From positions 186,001 to 250,000 of the forward strand of contig JAODUO010000626.1 in the NCBI GenBank assembly GCA_025642075.2: 64,000 bases of DNA, in the 5' to 3' direction. Origin of the DNA: Ridgeia piscesae (lineage: Eukaryota > Annelida > Polychaeta > Sabellida > Siboglinidae). Below, in pieces: positions 1 through 53,577 of the stretch; within the stretch, counting starts at the first letter, position 1, and every line of letters starts with the position of its first letter. A program made the translations under genes and the position numbers. The notes beneath the pieces are model-generated. The model did not search any database and had not been told where the DNA came from. It was given only the letters and a program-made list of their open reading frames with translations.

Positions 1-2697
1 CGTTTTACAGACACGTAGCTCCAGGGGGCTTACTTCACTACTACTGTACGTTTTACAGACATGTATCTCCAGGGGCTTACTTCACTACTACTGTACGTTT
101 TACAGACACATAGCTACAGGGGCTTACTTCACTACTACTGTACGTTTTACAGACATGTATCTCCAGGGGCTTACTTCACTACTACTGTACGTTTTACAGA
201 CACATAGCTACAGGGGCTTACTTCACTACTACTGTACGTTTTACAGACACATAGCTACAGGGGCTTACTTCACTACTACTGTACGTTTTACAGACACATA
301 GCTACAGGGGCTTACTTCACTACTACTGTACAAAATTTCTCCAGGGGCTTACTTCACTACTACTGTACGTTTTACAGACACATAGCTACAGGGGCTTACT
401 TCACTACTACTGTACGTTTTACAGACATGTATCTCCAGGGGCTTACTTCACTACTATTAGTTTTACAGACACATAGCTACGGGGGCTTACTTCACTATTT
501 GTTTTTTACAGACATGTATCCCCAGTGGGCTTACCCTACCTGTACTTTTCAGCACATCACGGGGGCTTACTTCACTACTACTGTTTTTTACAGACACATG
601 CTACGGGGGCTTTTTACTACTTGATTTTAAACATTATCCCAGGGGCTTCTTCACTCTACTGTACTTTTTACAGACACATGCTACGGGGGCTTACTTCCTA
701 CTTGTACGTTTTACAGACACATGTGGGGCTTCCACTACTCTGTACTTTTCAGCATGCTCCGGGGGCTTACCACTCTACTTACGTTTTACCACATAGCTAC
801 AGGGGCATTCACTACTACTGTACTTTTACAACATGTTCTCCGGGGGGCTTACTTCACTACTACTGTCTTTTTACAGACAAAAGCTACAGGGGCTTACTAT
901 ACTGTTTTTCAACCAACTAAAAGGGCACCCACTACTGTCGTTTTAAGCATGATCCCCAGGGGCTTACTTCACTCTCTGTCTTTTTACAGAAAACCCATCA
1001 CCCCTAGGCCAACCCTACTCCTTTTCCTTTGCTTTTTCAGCCCCCGCTCGGGGCCCCTTCCTCTCTGTTTTTCAGACTTATCTCCAGGCTTACTTCCTCT
1101 ACTTAGTTTTACAACCAAGCTAGGGGGCCTTACTCTCTGTGGTTTTAAGCCCACAAGCTAGGGGGCCTTACCACTGTTGTTTAAAACATGTATCTCAGGG
1201 GAAACCACATCTTAGTTTTGCCCCACGCTCAGGGGCTTTTCCCTATTTGCTTTTTCAGAAAATGCTAGGCTTCTTCCTTCTGTCTTTTACAACTTATCCC
1301 CGGGGGGCTTCCACTACTCTGTGTTTTACAGACACATAGCTCAGGGGCCCTTTACTCTATTAGACAAAAAACCCTACCAAGGGGGACACCCTACTTGTAA
1401 AAATACAGTGGGGTATTTCTGGTCTCTGTTTTCCAAACAGCCCAAACTTGGGCTGACGCTAACTCTGTGTACAAGTTTGACTAAAAAAGCACATTTTTAC
1501 TACTGTAACATTTTCAGGATACAAGGAAAATTCACGATTATTCACCTTTGTAAAAAACCCCGAGTGGCTACTTCCCTTGTTCTTTTCGGAACACTGCACC
1601 ATTTAAAACCCTTTTACTTTACAGACACATAGCTACGGGGCTTACTTCACTACGACTGTACGTTTTACAGACATGTATCTCCAGGGGCTTACTTCACTAC
1701 TACTGTACGTTTTACAGACATGTATCTCCAGGGGCTTACTTCACTACTACTGTACGTTTTACAGACACGTAGCTACAGGGGCTTACTTCACTACTACTGT
1801 ACGTTTTACAGACACGTAGCTCCAGGGGCTTACTTCACTACTACTGTACGTTTTACAGACACATAGCTACAGGGGCTTACTTCACTACTACTGTACGTTT
1901 TACAGACATGTATCTCCAGGGGCTTACTTCACTACTACTGTACGTTTTACAGACACATAGCTACAGGGGCTTACTTCACTACTACTGTACGTTTTACAGA
2001 CACATAGCTACAGGGGCTTACTTCACTACTACTGTACGTTTTACAGACACATAGCTACAGGGGGCTTACTTCACTACTACTGTACATTTTACAGACACAT
2101 AGCTACAGGGGGCTTACTTCACTACTACTGTACATTTTACAGACACATAGCTACAGGGGGCTTACTTCACTACTACTGTACGTTTTACAGACACATAGCT
2201 ACTACTGTTCTTTTTACAGACACCTAGCTACAGGGAGCTTACTTCACTACTAGTGTACATTTTTATAGACACGTAGCTACAGGGGGCTTACTTCACTACT
2301 ACTGTACGTTTTACAGACACATAGCTACAGGGGGCTTACTTCACTACTACTGTACGTTTTACAGACACATAGCTACAGGGGGCTTACTTCACTACTACTG
2401 TACGTTTTACAGACACGTAGCTACAGGGGGCTTACTTCACTACTACTGTACGTTTTACAGACACATAGCTACAGGGGGCTTACTTCACTAATACTGTATG
2501 TTTTTACAGACATGTGTAGCTACACGGGGCTTACTTCACTACTATTGTATGTTTTACAGACATGTAGCTACAGGGGGCTTACTTCACTACTACTGTATGT
2601 TTTTACAGACACGTAACTACAGGGGGCTTACTTCACTACTATTGCACATGTTTAGAGACACATAGCTACAGGGAGCTTACTTCATTACTACTGTACT
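1..2697. repeat. 47/48-bp minisatellite (SMCHD1 intron 11)
   Basis: Head-to-tail units of 47-48 bp built around TTTTACAGACACATAGCTAC and GGGGCTTACTTCACTACTAC, about 55 copies, cut by the left edge. Units at 1-430 and 1640-2450 are nearly identical. Units between about 580 and 1620 are ragged, with many single-base losses and homopolymer changes. On the transcribed (minus) strand every good unit reads GTGAAGTAAGCC, a donor-like GTAAGC. ORFs in this stretch are repeat artefacts. Confidence 0.95.
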
Positions 2698-2919
2698 TTT
2701 CTCTGGCTATTCATATGAGATGGCCAGAAAAACAGGAAACTTGTGTGAAAACAGCAGACAATATCAATTTCACTTTATAGTTTTGTCAATTGTCATTTAC
2801 AGGTGATAATATACCTTTATCTATACACCACAGTCACATCATTTAAAGACAATTTCTCTGTTTATCCATGTGCGCTGCCACTTAGTGAAGAGACGTGGGC
2901 TGAAGCCACACCTACTCAC
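2698..2919. other. Unique intron segment next to SMCHD1 exon 11
   Basis: About 220 bp of non-repetitive, AT-rich intron between the 47-bp array and the exon 11 donor. I see no further exon here. Confidence 0.6.
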
Positions 2920-30909
<27,990 letters not shown>

Positions 30910-31289
30910 TTTAAACAGCTACGTACCCGGATGTTATTTCTGCGCCCTAAAGCGTTTAATACTTTCTGGAGGTATGCGTTACTAGTTACATTTCAGCCAT
31001 TCGTATATTCATGTTGTTTGACATTGTGTAATCACATATATGTATAATAATAGTATTCTGTTATCATGAAATACATATAACAAAGGGGCTATGTTAAATA
31101 GTATTTTTAGTACAATACAAATTTCGTGTGCAAATAAACAGTGCCATGTCTTGTTAATGCCAAACCAACTCATGCGGGCGATCAGTACCCGCCATTTCCA
31201 TAAAATTAATAATAAATTATAATACTACTAATAATAATAATGCTTCTACTAATAGTACTATTGCTACGACTACTATAGCATAGGTTGTG
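30910..31289. other. Region upstream of SMCHD1
   Basis: Probable 5' UTR and promoter area of SMCHD1 (which reads leftwards). No TATA box or clear initiator can be named. The minus-strand start context TTAAAATGGCG overlaps a YY1-like AAAATGGCG core. Confidence 0.35.
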
Positions 31290-32441
31290 TTAACGTCTTT
31301 GTCCTATTTATATATGAATGCTGGTACAACATCAGACTTTTTTATGTTTCTAATGGTGTTCGACAAGGTGGGATTTTGTCCCCATATTTATTTATCGTAT
31401 ACATTGATGAACTGAGCAATATGCTAAATAGTGCTGGTATAGGTTGCTCCTAGTCCTAGTGGGCTTCAGGGTTTGCTGAACCATGTGTGCAAAGTTTGGG
31501 CTTGTAAATGATGTTGAATATAACCCTATCAAGTCGTTGTGTATTGTGTCTTCAGACCACGTGGTTTTAACCTGAACTGTCCAGATATATATGAACGCAA
31601 ACAAGCTTGCATATGTCAAAGAAGCAAAATATTTAGGTGTGATAATATGCAATGACCTGAAAGATGACGGAGATATTTTGAGACATCTTCGTAATTGTTA
31701 TGCTAGGTCTAACAGCATTATCAGAAAATTTCACCACTGTTCCGTGGGTGTTAAACTACGTCTGTTTCATGCATATTGCTGTATAACTTATTGTTGCCAA
31801 TTATGGGTTAACTTCAATAAGGGCTCTTTTGTAAAAGCTAAAGTTGCCTACAACAATATGCATAGACGGATTTTGGGATATAACCGACGGGACAGCGCAA
31901 GTAGCATGTTTGCTAATAATGTTATTGATACATTTGACGTCCTATTGCGTAAGAACATTTATGGTTTAAAAAAACGCAATTTTAACATAAATAATGACTT
32001 GATTAGGGTTATGTACAATTGCTTTGAAATAGTAAATGGCCCAATGTGGATTAGCTGGGCCAATTCGTTGTACACAGTAAATATGTAAGATAGTCATCAT
32101 GTCTCGCATATAACTTTATTATTTATTTATTATAATATTATATATATTTTTAAAGTCAGCAAGTTGTTTATATAACTTACTTTTCAAACCGTGTTTATTT
32201 ACATGAATTAATTGCATATTTATTATACAATCACATCCTGTATATTGCTCATTATTTTATCTGTTTTTCTACAATTTTACATTTATCTAACTTATAACCT
32301 TATTTATTTTTTTATCTTATTTATGTTTTATCTGTTCATTCATTTTTTTAACATATTTTATAGGCTACTTAGATGAGCTAATGTATGTACCAATTGTATA
32401 TGGGTTTTTACCTGAAATAAATGTATTCGTATTCGTATTAC
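31290..32441 (+). mobile_element. LINE (CR1-like) 3' remnant
   Basis: At about 31340-31430 the plus strand reads NGVRQGGILSPYLFIVYIDE, the reverse-transcriptase motif before the catalytic YxDD block, which is missing. After a stop-containing gap, an open 165-codon stretch (31591-32088) reads KEAKYLGVIICNDLKDDGDI ... HAYCCITYCCQLWVNFNKGS ... YNNMHRRILGY, the usual C-terminal domain. An AT-rich 3' tail ends in AATAAATGTATTCGTATTCG, a short (ATTCGT)n repeat of the kind seen at CR1-like 3' ends. Inactive. Confidence 0.85.
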
Positions 32442-32628
32442 CATATTCTAACCAGAGGCAGCTTATACCCATAAATGATTCCAGACTCGTTCTACAGCGT
32501 AGAATATCTTCATTCAGGCATCGTTGACATCGGCATATATACATAGCGAAGTATAGCTTTGTTTATTCAGTGTCGATATCGACATACACAGTGAAGCTCG
32601 TGCATGTAGATCAGAGTATTTTTTAAAA

Positions 32629-32697
<69 letters not shown>

Positions 32698-33969
32698 TAA
32701 AAAATATTATAATCGCGTGCTGAGTCTAAAATGCTCTCCTATTTATACTAACTTGGAAACCATACCCCTTCGGCATGGTAGTCGTTTCATGCCTCTGGTT
32801 TTGAATTTATGGGTGCATGCATGCGCATCGTAGACCTATTTTCCGAAAGCTAAATTTGGTTTGGGAATTTAGATACAATTTAGATAAATGAAGCTAGGCC
32901 TAGACGGCTTAAATTGAATATCGACCAAGGCCGGAGTGACTGGCATGTTTGAACAAGGTGTGTGGATCGACTAGCCGAGGTAGGGGAAGTAGGGCCATGT
33001 CCGCACCTAAAGCGCGACATGGTCCGTTCGTGGTTTTTTATTTTTATTGCAAAATCATGTTATACGGTATACAGTATACCTATTATAGCGTAAAGACAGT
33101 CATAACGTTTTCATGTACCATTTAGGGATTGAAAATAGACGCAGTAAGGGCGCTTAACTCTGTATACAAATCGACCACGAGGCGTTTTCGAAACCGTTGT
33201 AGGCGTGGCTAAAAACCCATAAGGAAATGCATGATCACCCGATGCAGTATCACGTGAACACAAGTTAACGCCACACCCAGCCAGGTGCACGGCTCCCAGT
33301 TGGTAAAGGTCAAAGGGTGGGTTTCACTCGCGGCGATTTGAGTGACAGCGTCGGGATTCTAATAAAATTCGACGTTTAACAATACGAAGTCAGTTCTGTT
33401 TCGATAAAAAAATTATTGGCGCTACAATAGTTATAACTTAAACTGATTAACATGATTTTGAAATAAAAATAAAAAGCCACTGAACTGATCATGTCGCTTT
33501 AATTAAGGTGAAACACACTATAGATAATGCACTGTATGTGCTAGGAGAGTGATATTTAGCATTCAGAATGAGCAATCATGTTACTTTGTTGTTAGTTAGT
33601 TAGTTAGTTAAGAAATCGCATATCCCATTAGATATTTAAATATTTGGTCAAATGTAGAGGCATACCTTTGTGCGGACATGCCCCAAGGTACGGGGCATAG
33701 CCGCACACTATGTGCGGTTACGCCAAGGAATGGCGTATCAACAGCTGGTCTCACAGAGCTGACTATTAACTGCAATAATAATATGTATTGGTATGTGTAG
33801 GCTACAGGCACGTGCATTACTTAACCGGAAAAAAACCTTACAAGAAACACAAAAGAACACAAATCAACGCTTTAGAAAATACAGTGGCATTGAATCATAG
33901 TCCACGTTTATTCCTCTTTGAGAGTCAAACCCACCTTTTCTGATGCCTTCTAGCAAATTTTTTGGTTAT
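32442..33969. other. Intergenic sequence
   Basis: Holds an (AT)n tract at 32630-32697, a (TTAG)n run near 33590, and otherwise unique sequence. No gene recognised. Confidence 0.5.
32630..32697. repeat. (AT)n microsatellite
   Basis: About 33 AT repeats after an A-rich run. Confidence 0.95.
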
Positions 33970-33974
33970 GGTTA

Positions 33975-34135
33975 AATCTCTAACGTTCCCGAAACGTTAG
34001 TTTTGGGTTGTTTTGGTTTGGTTTGGTTTGGTTTGGTTTGGTTAGAACTTAAACGAGCAAATAACGCAAACAAACGTTCGCATTTAAACGTTAAACCAAC
34101 GTTTCTGCTAACGTTAAGTTAACGTTAGATCACAT
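33975..34135. repeat. Dispersed repeat, copy 1 (TTTGG core with AACGTT-rich arm)
   Basis: TCCCGAAACGTTAGTTTTGG leads into about seven TTTGG pentamers and then ACTTAAACGAGCAAATAACG, TTTAAACGTTAAACCAACGT and TTCTGCTAACGTTAAGTTAA. Copy 2 at 34965-35227 has the same order of blocks. Confidence 0.85.
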
Positions 34136-34686
34136 TATGAAAATATGGTGTGTGCCCTCTATTAATAGTAGTAATAGTAGTCCTGCTAAAAAGAACTGCA
34201 TTATGCAGTCTGTGTGAATTTCTGGAAACACTGAATATAGGACTGGTTTGGTAGAAATGATATTTCGGTGCAGCATTGTATCGGAGCTGCGAAATAATGG
34301 CATTTGTCAGATGACCAGGTGCGTACGCAGGGATAATTCGGCCTAGAGCTGTCAACATGAGTGGAAATGAAAGGGTGTCAAGTTAGAGATTGGATTGTAG
34401 GAGAATTAAGTATAGGAATTTCATGAATTTCATACGTGACATTTGGAAATGGAGATAATTAATGTGTCAAATTGTCAATATCATAGCTTCAAAAATGTAA
34501 TGGGAAATCAAAGAAACGTTACAAAAACCGCCTGTGCTGTGGGGAAATCAAAGGTGCTATATACCCACGGAATCACAGCAACGAAGTCATCATGCAAATG
34601 GCGGGAAATTTTCACAGTTCCTCTGTTGGAATAACGTCTGATTATAGTTACATTTTTATTGAACATTTTATTTCTAATATGTCATG

Positions 34687-34960
34687 TCCTCCCTCCCTCC
34701 TCCCTCCCTCCTCCCTCCCTCCCTCCCTCCTCCTCCCTCCTCCCTCCCTCCCTCCCTCCCTCCCTCCCTCCCTCCCTCCCTCCCTCCCTCCTCCTCCCTC
34801 CCTCCCTCCCTCCCTCCCTCCCCTCCCTCCCTCCCTCCCTCCCTCCCTCCCTCCCTCCCTCCCTCCCTCCCTCCCTCCCTCCCTCCCTCCCTCCCTCCCT
34901 CCCTCCCTCCTCCCTCCCTCCCTCCTCCTCCCTCCTCCATCCTCCTCCTCCTCTCCTCCC
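34687..34960. repeat. (CCCT)n tract
   Basis: About 270 bp of CCCT/CCTC tetranucleotide with occasional CTCCTC steps. ORFs through it (LPPS periods) are artefacts. Confidence 0.97.
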
Positions 34961-34964
34961 GTTC

Positions 34965-35227
34965 CCGAAACGTTAGTTTTTGGTTGTTTTGGTTTGGTTT
35001 GGTTTGGTTTGGTTTGGTTTGGTTTGGTTTGGTTTGGTTTGGTTTGGTTTGGTTTGGTTTGGTTTGGTTTGGTTTGGTTTGGTTTGGTTTGGTTTGGTTT
35101 GGTTTGGTTTGGTTATAACTGAAACATTCGATTAACGTTAAATAAACGAGCAAAATAGCGCAAAAAAACATTTAAACGTTAAACCAACGTTTCTGCTAAC
35201 ATTAAATTAATGTTAGATTAACGTTTG
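34965..35227. repeat. Dispersed repeat, copy 2, with about 26 TTTGG units
   Basis: Same flanks as copy 1 (CCCGAAACGTTAGTTTTTGG on the left; AACGTTAAACCAACGTTTCT on the right), but the pentamer tract is expanded to roughly 130 bp. Confidence 0.9.
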
Positions 35228-35740
35228 CATGCTATTTGGGAAAGCGCAAAGTCAAACTCAGAACTCAGTTTGTCGGCCGTGCGAGTTGTGTCACCAACTG
35301 TTGTTGGCTCTGGCTGCTTTGTGGTGATGTCTTGCTCGTCGTGCCATGCCATGTCCTCGATTTCTGGCCAGCTAAAGGTGACGGCGTCGCTCTTGTGCAT
35401 GTCATGTAAGTAGTCTGCACCTCATCTTCACGTTTGTCAACACGCATCACCCTTCCAGCGTCATACGACACATGTTGCTTCTTTGTAAACATGATTAGAA
35501 CGTAGTACCCCTTGTTGACTGCTGGTTGATGAATACATGAGCCAACAGTTCATTTCCCGAATCTTCTGACTCAGAGCTTCCTTCCAGCATCCCATCATCT
35601 GTATCATTGGAAGAAGGACACACGATTTCTTCATGACTCCAGATCCAATCGCCGTAACCAACGATTTCTTCACTGCTCGTTGCGGTTTCTGGGAGATTTT
35701 CTTTCCTGCGGCTTCGAGCATGGTTTTGTATGGATTAATG
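35225..35740 (-). pseudogene. Decayed transposon-like ORF, C-terminal part
   Basis: In shifting minus frames the sequence reads GDWIWSHEEIVCPSSNDTDD, GMLEGSSESEDSGNELLAHV, then HVSYDAGRVMRVDKREDEVQ and HKSDAVTFSWPEIEDMAWHD. An acidic linker followed by 'VSYD...V..VD......V.FMH.....FSWP...D..W' resembles the C-terminal region of multi-copy uncharacterised ORFs that I associate with DNA transposons in invertebrates. At least two frameshifts. Family not named. Confidence 0.4.
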
Positions 35741-36155
35741 CATACGGGCAAAATTATATATTATAGATTTACACATCATTTGTCATCTTGGTTATTTTTG
35801 TCTGTGAGCAATGCTTGCCAATTCATGCAAGGTTTGTCGCCGGAGTTCGCCACGATGAATGCCTGGCCGGACAGTTCTGGAAAACACCCACTGCGTACAG
35901 ATGTCGCTCAGTCTGCGGTAATCCTAGTCGCCCCGGTCATCCCCCGGTCAACCGGATTCAAGGATGCTGGTGTCGCGCGACTGTTTTAATTATTTTAGAG
36001 CTACTTCTAGACATCGTGTAACCTAAAGCAACTCAGGACGGCAGTGTGGTAACTCGATACGTTTATTGGCGAATTACCGCTAGTCGTGTATGCATGCGCG
36101 GTAGTATTCACGATTCACTCTGAATATTCCAGAGTCCGACCGTGTCGTCTCAACG
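35741..36155. other. Intergenic sequence
   Basis: About 400 bp without a recognisable feature. Confidence 0.5.
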
Positions 36156-36159
36156 TCCC

Positions 36160-36443
<284 letters not shown>

Positions 36444-36464
36444 GTAATCATATACAATAAAATA

Positions 36465-36481
36465 ATATATATATATATATT

Positions 36482-36545
<64 letters not shown>
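36465..36545. repeat. (AT)n microsatellite
   Basis: About 40 AT repeats with a TTTAAA interruption. Confidence 0.95.
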
Positions 36546-36546
<1 letters not shown>

Positions 36547-36599
36547 TAGTTATAAAATAATACTAATAAAAGTAATGATTCATAAAATACATTATCATG

Positions 36600-37912
36600 A
36601 GAGTGTCACACAGAACAGTTCCTCATTGGAAGTACGCTAATTTAAATAAATGTGTCTTGAGGAGAGTCTTGAATTTTACTAAAGTGGCGAATGTTTTCTG
36701 GCAAATTGTTCCAAAGTGCTGGTCCAGACACCGAGAAAGCCCGCCTGCCGTAGCCCTCCAGATTGTTGCGCGGAACCACGAGCAGACGCTGATCAGCAGA
36801 CCGGGGGTTACGGTTCGGCGAGTATGGTGTTAAAGATCTTGAATGTATTTGGGTGCAAGCTCGTGCAAGGCAGAAAACACAAGTACTAGTAATTTATAAT
36901 GGACACGCCAGCGAACCGGAAGCCAGTGCAACTTAATCAGTACCGGAGTAATATGCTGGTGTTTTCGCTGCTGGTGAGATCAGTCTCGCTGCTGAATTTT
37001 GCACGATCTGCAATTTGGTCATAAGTGCCTCCGTAATGCCATAAAACAGTGCGTTGCCGTAATCCAGCCGCGATATCACTAGGGCATGGACAATTGTTTT
37101 ACACACTTCGGTAGTAAGACAATGTCTTATCTTTGAGATTGCCTAAAGATGGTAGTACGCAGCCTTGCACATGCGCGACACCTGTGACGACATTGTCAAT
37201 TCACAGTTAATCATAATCCCGAGGTTTCGGATGGTCGATGATGACACAATGTTACATCCGCATACACTAACACAAGAGACGTCTTGCAGACGTTTACAAT
37301 TTGGTGCCGAGATGATAATTGCTTCGGTCTTGCTTTCATTCAGCAGGAGATTGTGGTCTGACATCCACAGTCTCGCTTCTTCAATGCATCGTTCGCCGCG
37401 ACAGACTGCATCGGTAGTTTCTCCATCCCGCACTCCACTCAGGTCATATAGTTGGGCGTCATCTGCATAAAGATGGTATTGAAGTTGATGCTTTCTGAAG
37501 ATAGCACCCAATGGCAGCGTATAGATGGAGAAGAGGACTGGGCCCAACACAGATCCATTCAATTTATTTCAAAACTTTCAATTCAATTTATTTCAAAACA
37601 CACAACATTAAAAAGCAAGCAATACAAATACAAATAATAATAAGTCACATGATACGAATGAAATACAATTAAGAAATATGTTTTGAAAAGGAGTAGACAT
37701 GAAGTGAAACACACATCCGGCTGATCCTTGTGGGATGCTGATTCGATCAGCGTACTGTGCGAGTTGTGACTGCCAATGCGCCCTGTGTGAGTCCGGTTAG
37801 ATATGTACGATTCCAGCCATTTAAGTGCAGTGTCTTCAATGCCTTTGCTGCGTATCTGGTCGATTAACATTGAGTGGTCAACTGTGTCAAACACAGCGCT
37901 CATGTCGAGCTA
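36600..37912 (-). mobile_element. LINE (jockey/CR1-type) ORF2 fragment with nested insertion
   Basis: Minus strand reads LDMSAVFDTVDHSMLIDQIR and ALKWLESYISNRTHTGRIG (fingers/palm). A non-coding insertion at about 37563-37720 follows. It resumes at [38 protein letters not shown] (catalytic YADD) and [20 protein letters not shown]. After an in-frame stop near 37145 the C-terminal domain follows (HALVISRLDYGNALFYGITE, RRAFSVSGPALWNNLPENI). 5' part absent; inactive. Confidence 0.9.
37563..37720 (-). mobile_element. Nested 3' end of another non-LTR element
   Basis: Interrupts the reverse-transcriptase frame between SHKDQPD-like codons and GSVLGP. On the minus strand it is AT-rich and ends with two copies of TTTTGAAATAAATTGAAT, a short tandem 3' tail typical of LINE 3' ends. 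Confidence 0.6.
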
Positions 37913-39160
37913 ACGCTAAACTAGTTTATTTCTCAGTTCATATAGAACGTGCAAACGATAGAAGCACCATGTTGGAAGTAAAGCCACATCGTACGGTGAC
38001 ACGAAAACACGAGAAAATGGAAATAGTTGAGAGCATGTTGGAAAGTTACGGGGTGATTGAAATGTCTGTAGCGCCTCACATCCGGCTGACGTCATAAACG
38101 CGTTCGTCCACATCTGCGTAAATACTACGTTAGCGCGTGCTAGCGATTACTTACGTTTGAATTTCTGCCATGTAATCTCTGCAATGTAGCAGGTTTATCA
38201 ATAAATAACAGGGAAACTAGCCGCAACCGGTGTGATTATTCAGGTAGGTGCATACAACTTGAAGATTGTGTTTGTATCTTATCTTATCTCCGCGAATTGC
38301 AATTATTGTTGCCATTCCTTTTCAGAGTGTACGCATTGATATATAAGTTCACGAGCACCAGAGTCGGTCAGTCCAGTTCTCTTATCTGACAGAACATCTT
38401 AATATCTTGGAACGTGCTTCAGCCAGTGGTTATACCTTTGACATGGTAGATGCACCCCTTGTGGATCCAAAGTACCCAGGAGGTGCGCTTTATCACACGA
38501 CGAAATTTACACAAATATATTGTCTGTAGAGCTCCCACTATAAAACAAAACTATAATAAAAGTATCATTGCGCCTCTGAATTTGGATTTTCAAGGATATG
38601 GGCGTTTTATTTGTTATATAATGACTACGGTTCTAACACAATTTAATTAACGAAGTCTAGGCTACAGGAATGTATTATTACCACCGGCGACATAATGACG
38701 GTCAGTTGTATGTAAAGGTAATCACTATATCTAGAAAACGTTCGATATGTGAAATTTGAAAGTTACTTTTTATGGGAAGGGTGTGCGACGGATCAGACAC
38801 ATTAGAAGGTTGTTTGCTGACATATATTGTTAATGAAATCACACATATTTAGAAGAGTGTAGTTGGCGGGCTGTTGTTTCCCATTTCATGTTAAGGTGGA
38901 TACAGAAAAAACATAGCTATTTTGGTCATTATTGATTGGCACTGTGGACCTGCATGCATGCGTTTTAAAACAGCTGGAATGAAGTGATTTTTGAAATTTC
39001 CGATTTTCTCAGGTAGAGTTTTGTTTATTGACCAAAACGTTAACATGACCACAAACAGGAGAGTCAACAGTTCTGTTCGTTGTGCGCTGTAGTGTCTGCC
39101 CGAGTAGATTGGCGAGTCGAGTCGAATCAGGCAATATCTACCCCGAACCGCCAAGATACT
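37913..39160. other. Sequence upstream of the plus-strand gene
   Basis: Unique. ATTATTCAG|GTAGGT at 38235-38249 could end a non-coding first exon of the downstream plus-strand gene (CpG-containing sequence lies at 38095-38150). This is a guess from the donor alone. Confidence 0.3.
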
Positions 39161-39164
39161 GACT

Positions 39165-40185
39165 GACACACGATTAACAGCCATGACACTGACTGACACA
39201 CGGTTAACAGCCATGACACTGGCTGACACACGGTTAACAGCCATGAAAACTGACACACGATTAACAGCCATGACACTGACTGACACACGGTTAACAGCCA
39301 TGACACTGGCTTACACACGGTTAACAGCCATGACACTGGCTGACACACGGTTAACAGCCATGACACTGACTGACACACGATTAACAGCCATGACACTGAC
39401 TGACACACGGTTAACAGCCATGACACTGGCTGACACACGGTTAACAGCCATGACACTGGCTGACACACGATGAACCGATGTGACACTGGCTGACACACGG
39501 TGCACCGACATGACACTGACTGACACACGATGAACCGACATGACACTGACTGGCACACGATGAACCGACATGACACTGACTGACGCACGGTGAACCGACA
39601 TGATACTGACTGACACACGGTGAACCGACATGACACTGACTGACACACGGTGAACCGACATGACACTGACTGACACACGGTGAACCGACATGACACTGAC
39701 TGGCACACGATGAACCGACATGACACTGACTGACGCACGGTGAACCGATATGACACTGACTGACACACGGTGAACCGACATGACACTGACTGACACACGG
39801 TGAACCGACATGACACTGACTGACACACGGTGAACCGACATGACACTGACTGACACACGGTGAACCGACATGACACTGACTGACACACGGTGAACCGACA
39901 TGACACTGACTGACACACGGTGAACCGACATGACACTGACTGACACACGGTGAACCGACATGACACTGACTGACACACGGTGAACCGACATGACACTGAC
40001 TGACACACGGTGAACCGACATGACACTGACTGACACAGTGAACCGACATGACACTGACTGACACACGATGAACCGACATGACATTGACTGACACACGGTG
40101 AACCGACATGACACTGACTGACACTGTGACACACGGTGAACCGACATGACACTGACTGACACACGGTAAACCGACATGACACGGA
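39165..40185. repeat. 30-bp minisatellite just upstream of plus-strand exon 1
   Basis: About 34 units of 30 bp. The left third uses TGACACACGGTTAACAGCCA and the right two thirds TGACACACGGTGAACCGACA, so two variants expanded one after the other. The array stops about 20 bases before the TTACAG acceptor-like site of the first coding exon. Confidence 0.95.
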
Positions 40186-40229
40186 ATGTGTTCTGTCGTT
40201 ACAGGTGGTGTTGGTGCAATGCCCGAGAG

Positions 40230-53185
<12,956 letters not shown>

Positions 53186-53536
53186 GACCGCGTGAACACA
53201 AATCTTCGGAAATGCGTCCACTGGCACCTGCAATGATGTTAGGCACACGTGTAGGCCCTACTTCCGATTCGGTCTACAGCGTGGCGTGTGTGCCGGCAGA
53301 CGTGTAGCTGCCAGGGCGGTGGGAACAGGCCTCGGGGTCTTAGCGAGTCAGTGTTCTTGCAGTCAGACGCAATGTGCATTTTCATGGAGACGTTGCTTAC
53401 CTTGTTGTCTTTGGAGACAGGCCCACTCCAAGTAAATTCACGTTTGGAGATGTGGAGATTCTGTTCGGTTCGTGTGGAGCTAATAAAAGCCTCGTGAAAG
53501 TTTGTTTTGTTTTTCTCATCTGCAGCAGTTGGTTGA

Positions 53537-53539
<3 letters not shown>
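53186..53539 (+). other. Probable 3' UTR of the plus-strand gene
   Basis: Sequence between the stop codon and the end of the poly(A)-signal area; no further ORF of note. Confidence 0.5.
53482..53487 (+). promoter_or_regulatory. Polyadenylation signal AATAAA
   Basis: AATAAA about 300 bp after the plus-strand stop, followed by a GT-rich stretch from 53540 that could act as downstream element. Confidence 0.6.

Positions 53540-53577
<38 letters not shown>

Noticed and set aside
1..2697. CRISPR-like direct repeats
   Set aside because: Units are contiguous 47-48-bp copies without unique spacers, and the context is a eukaryotic intron.
39127..40182. ORFs of 227-351 codons on the minus strand
   Set aside because: Products of the 30-bp minisatellite.
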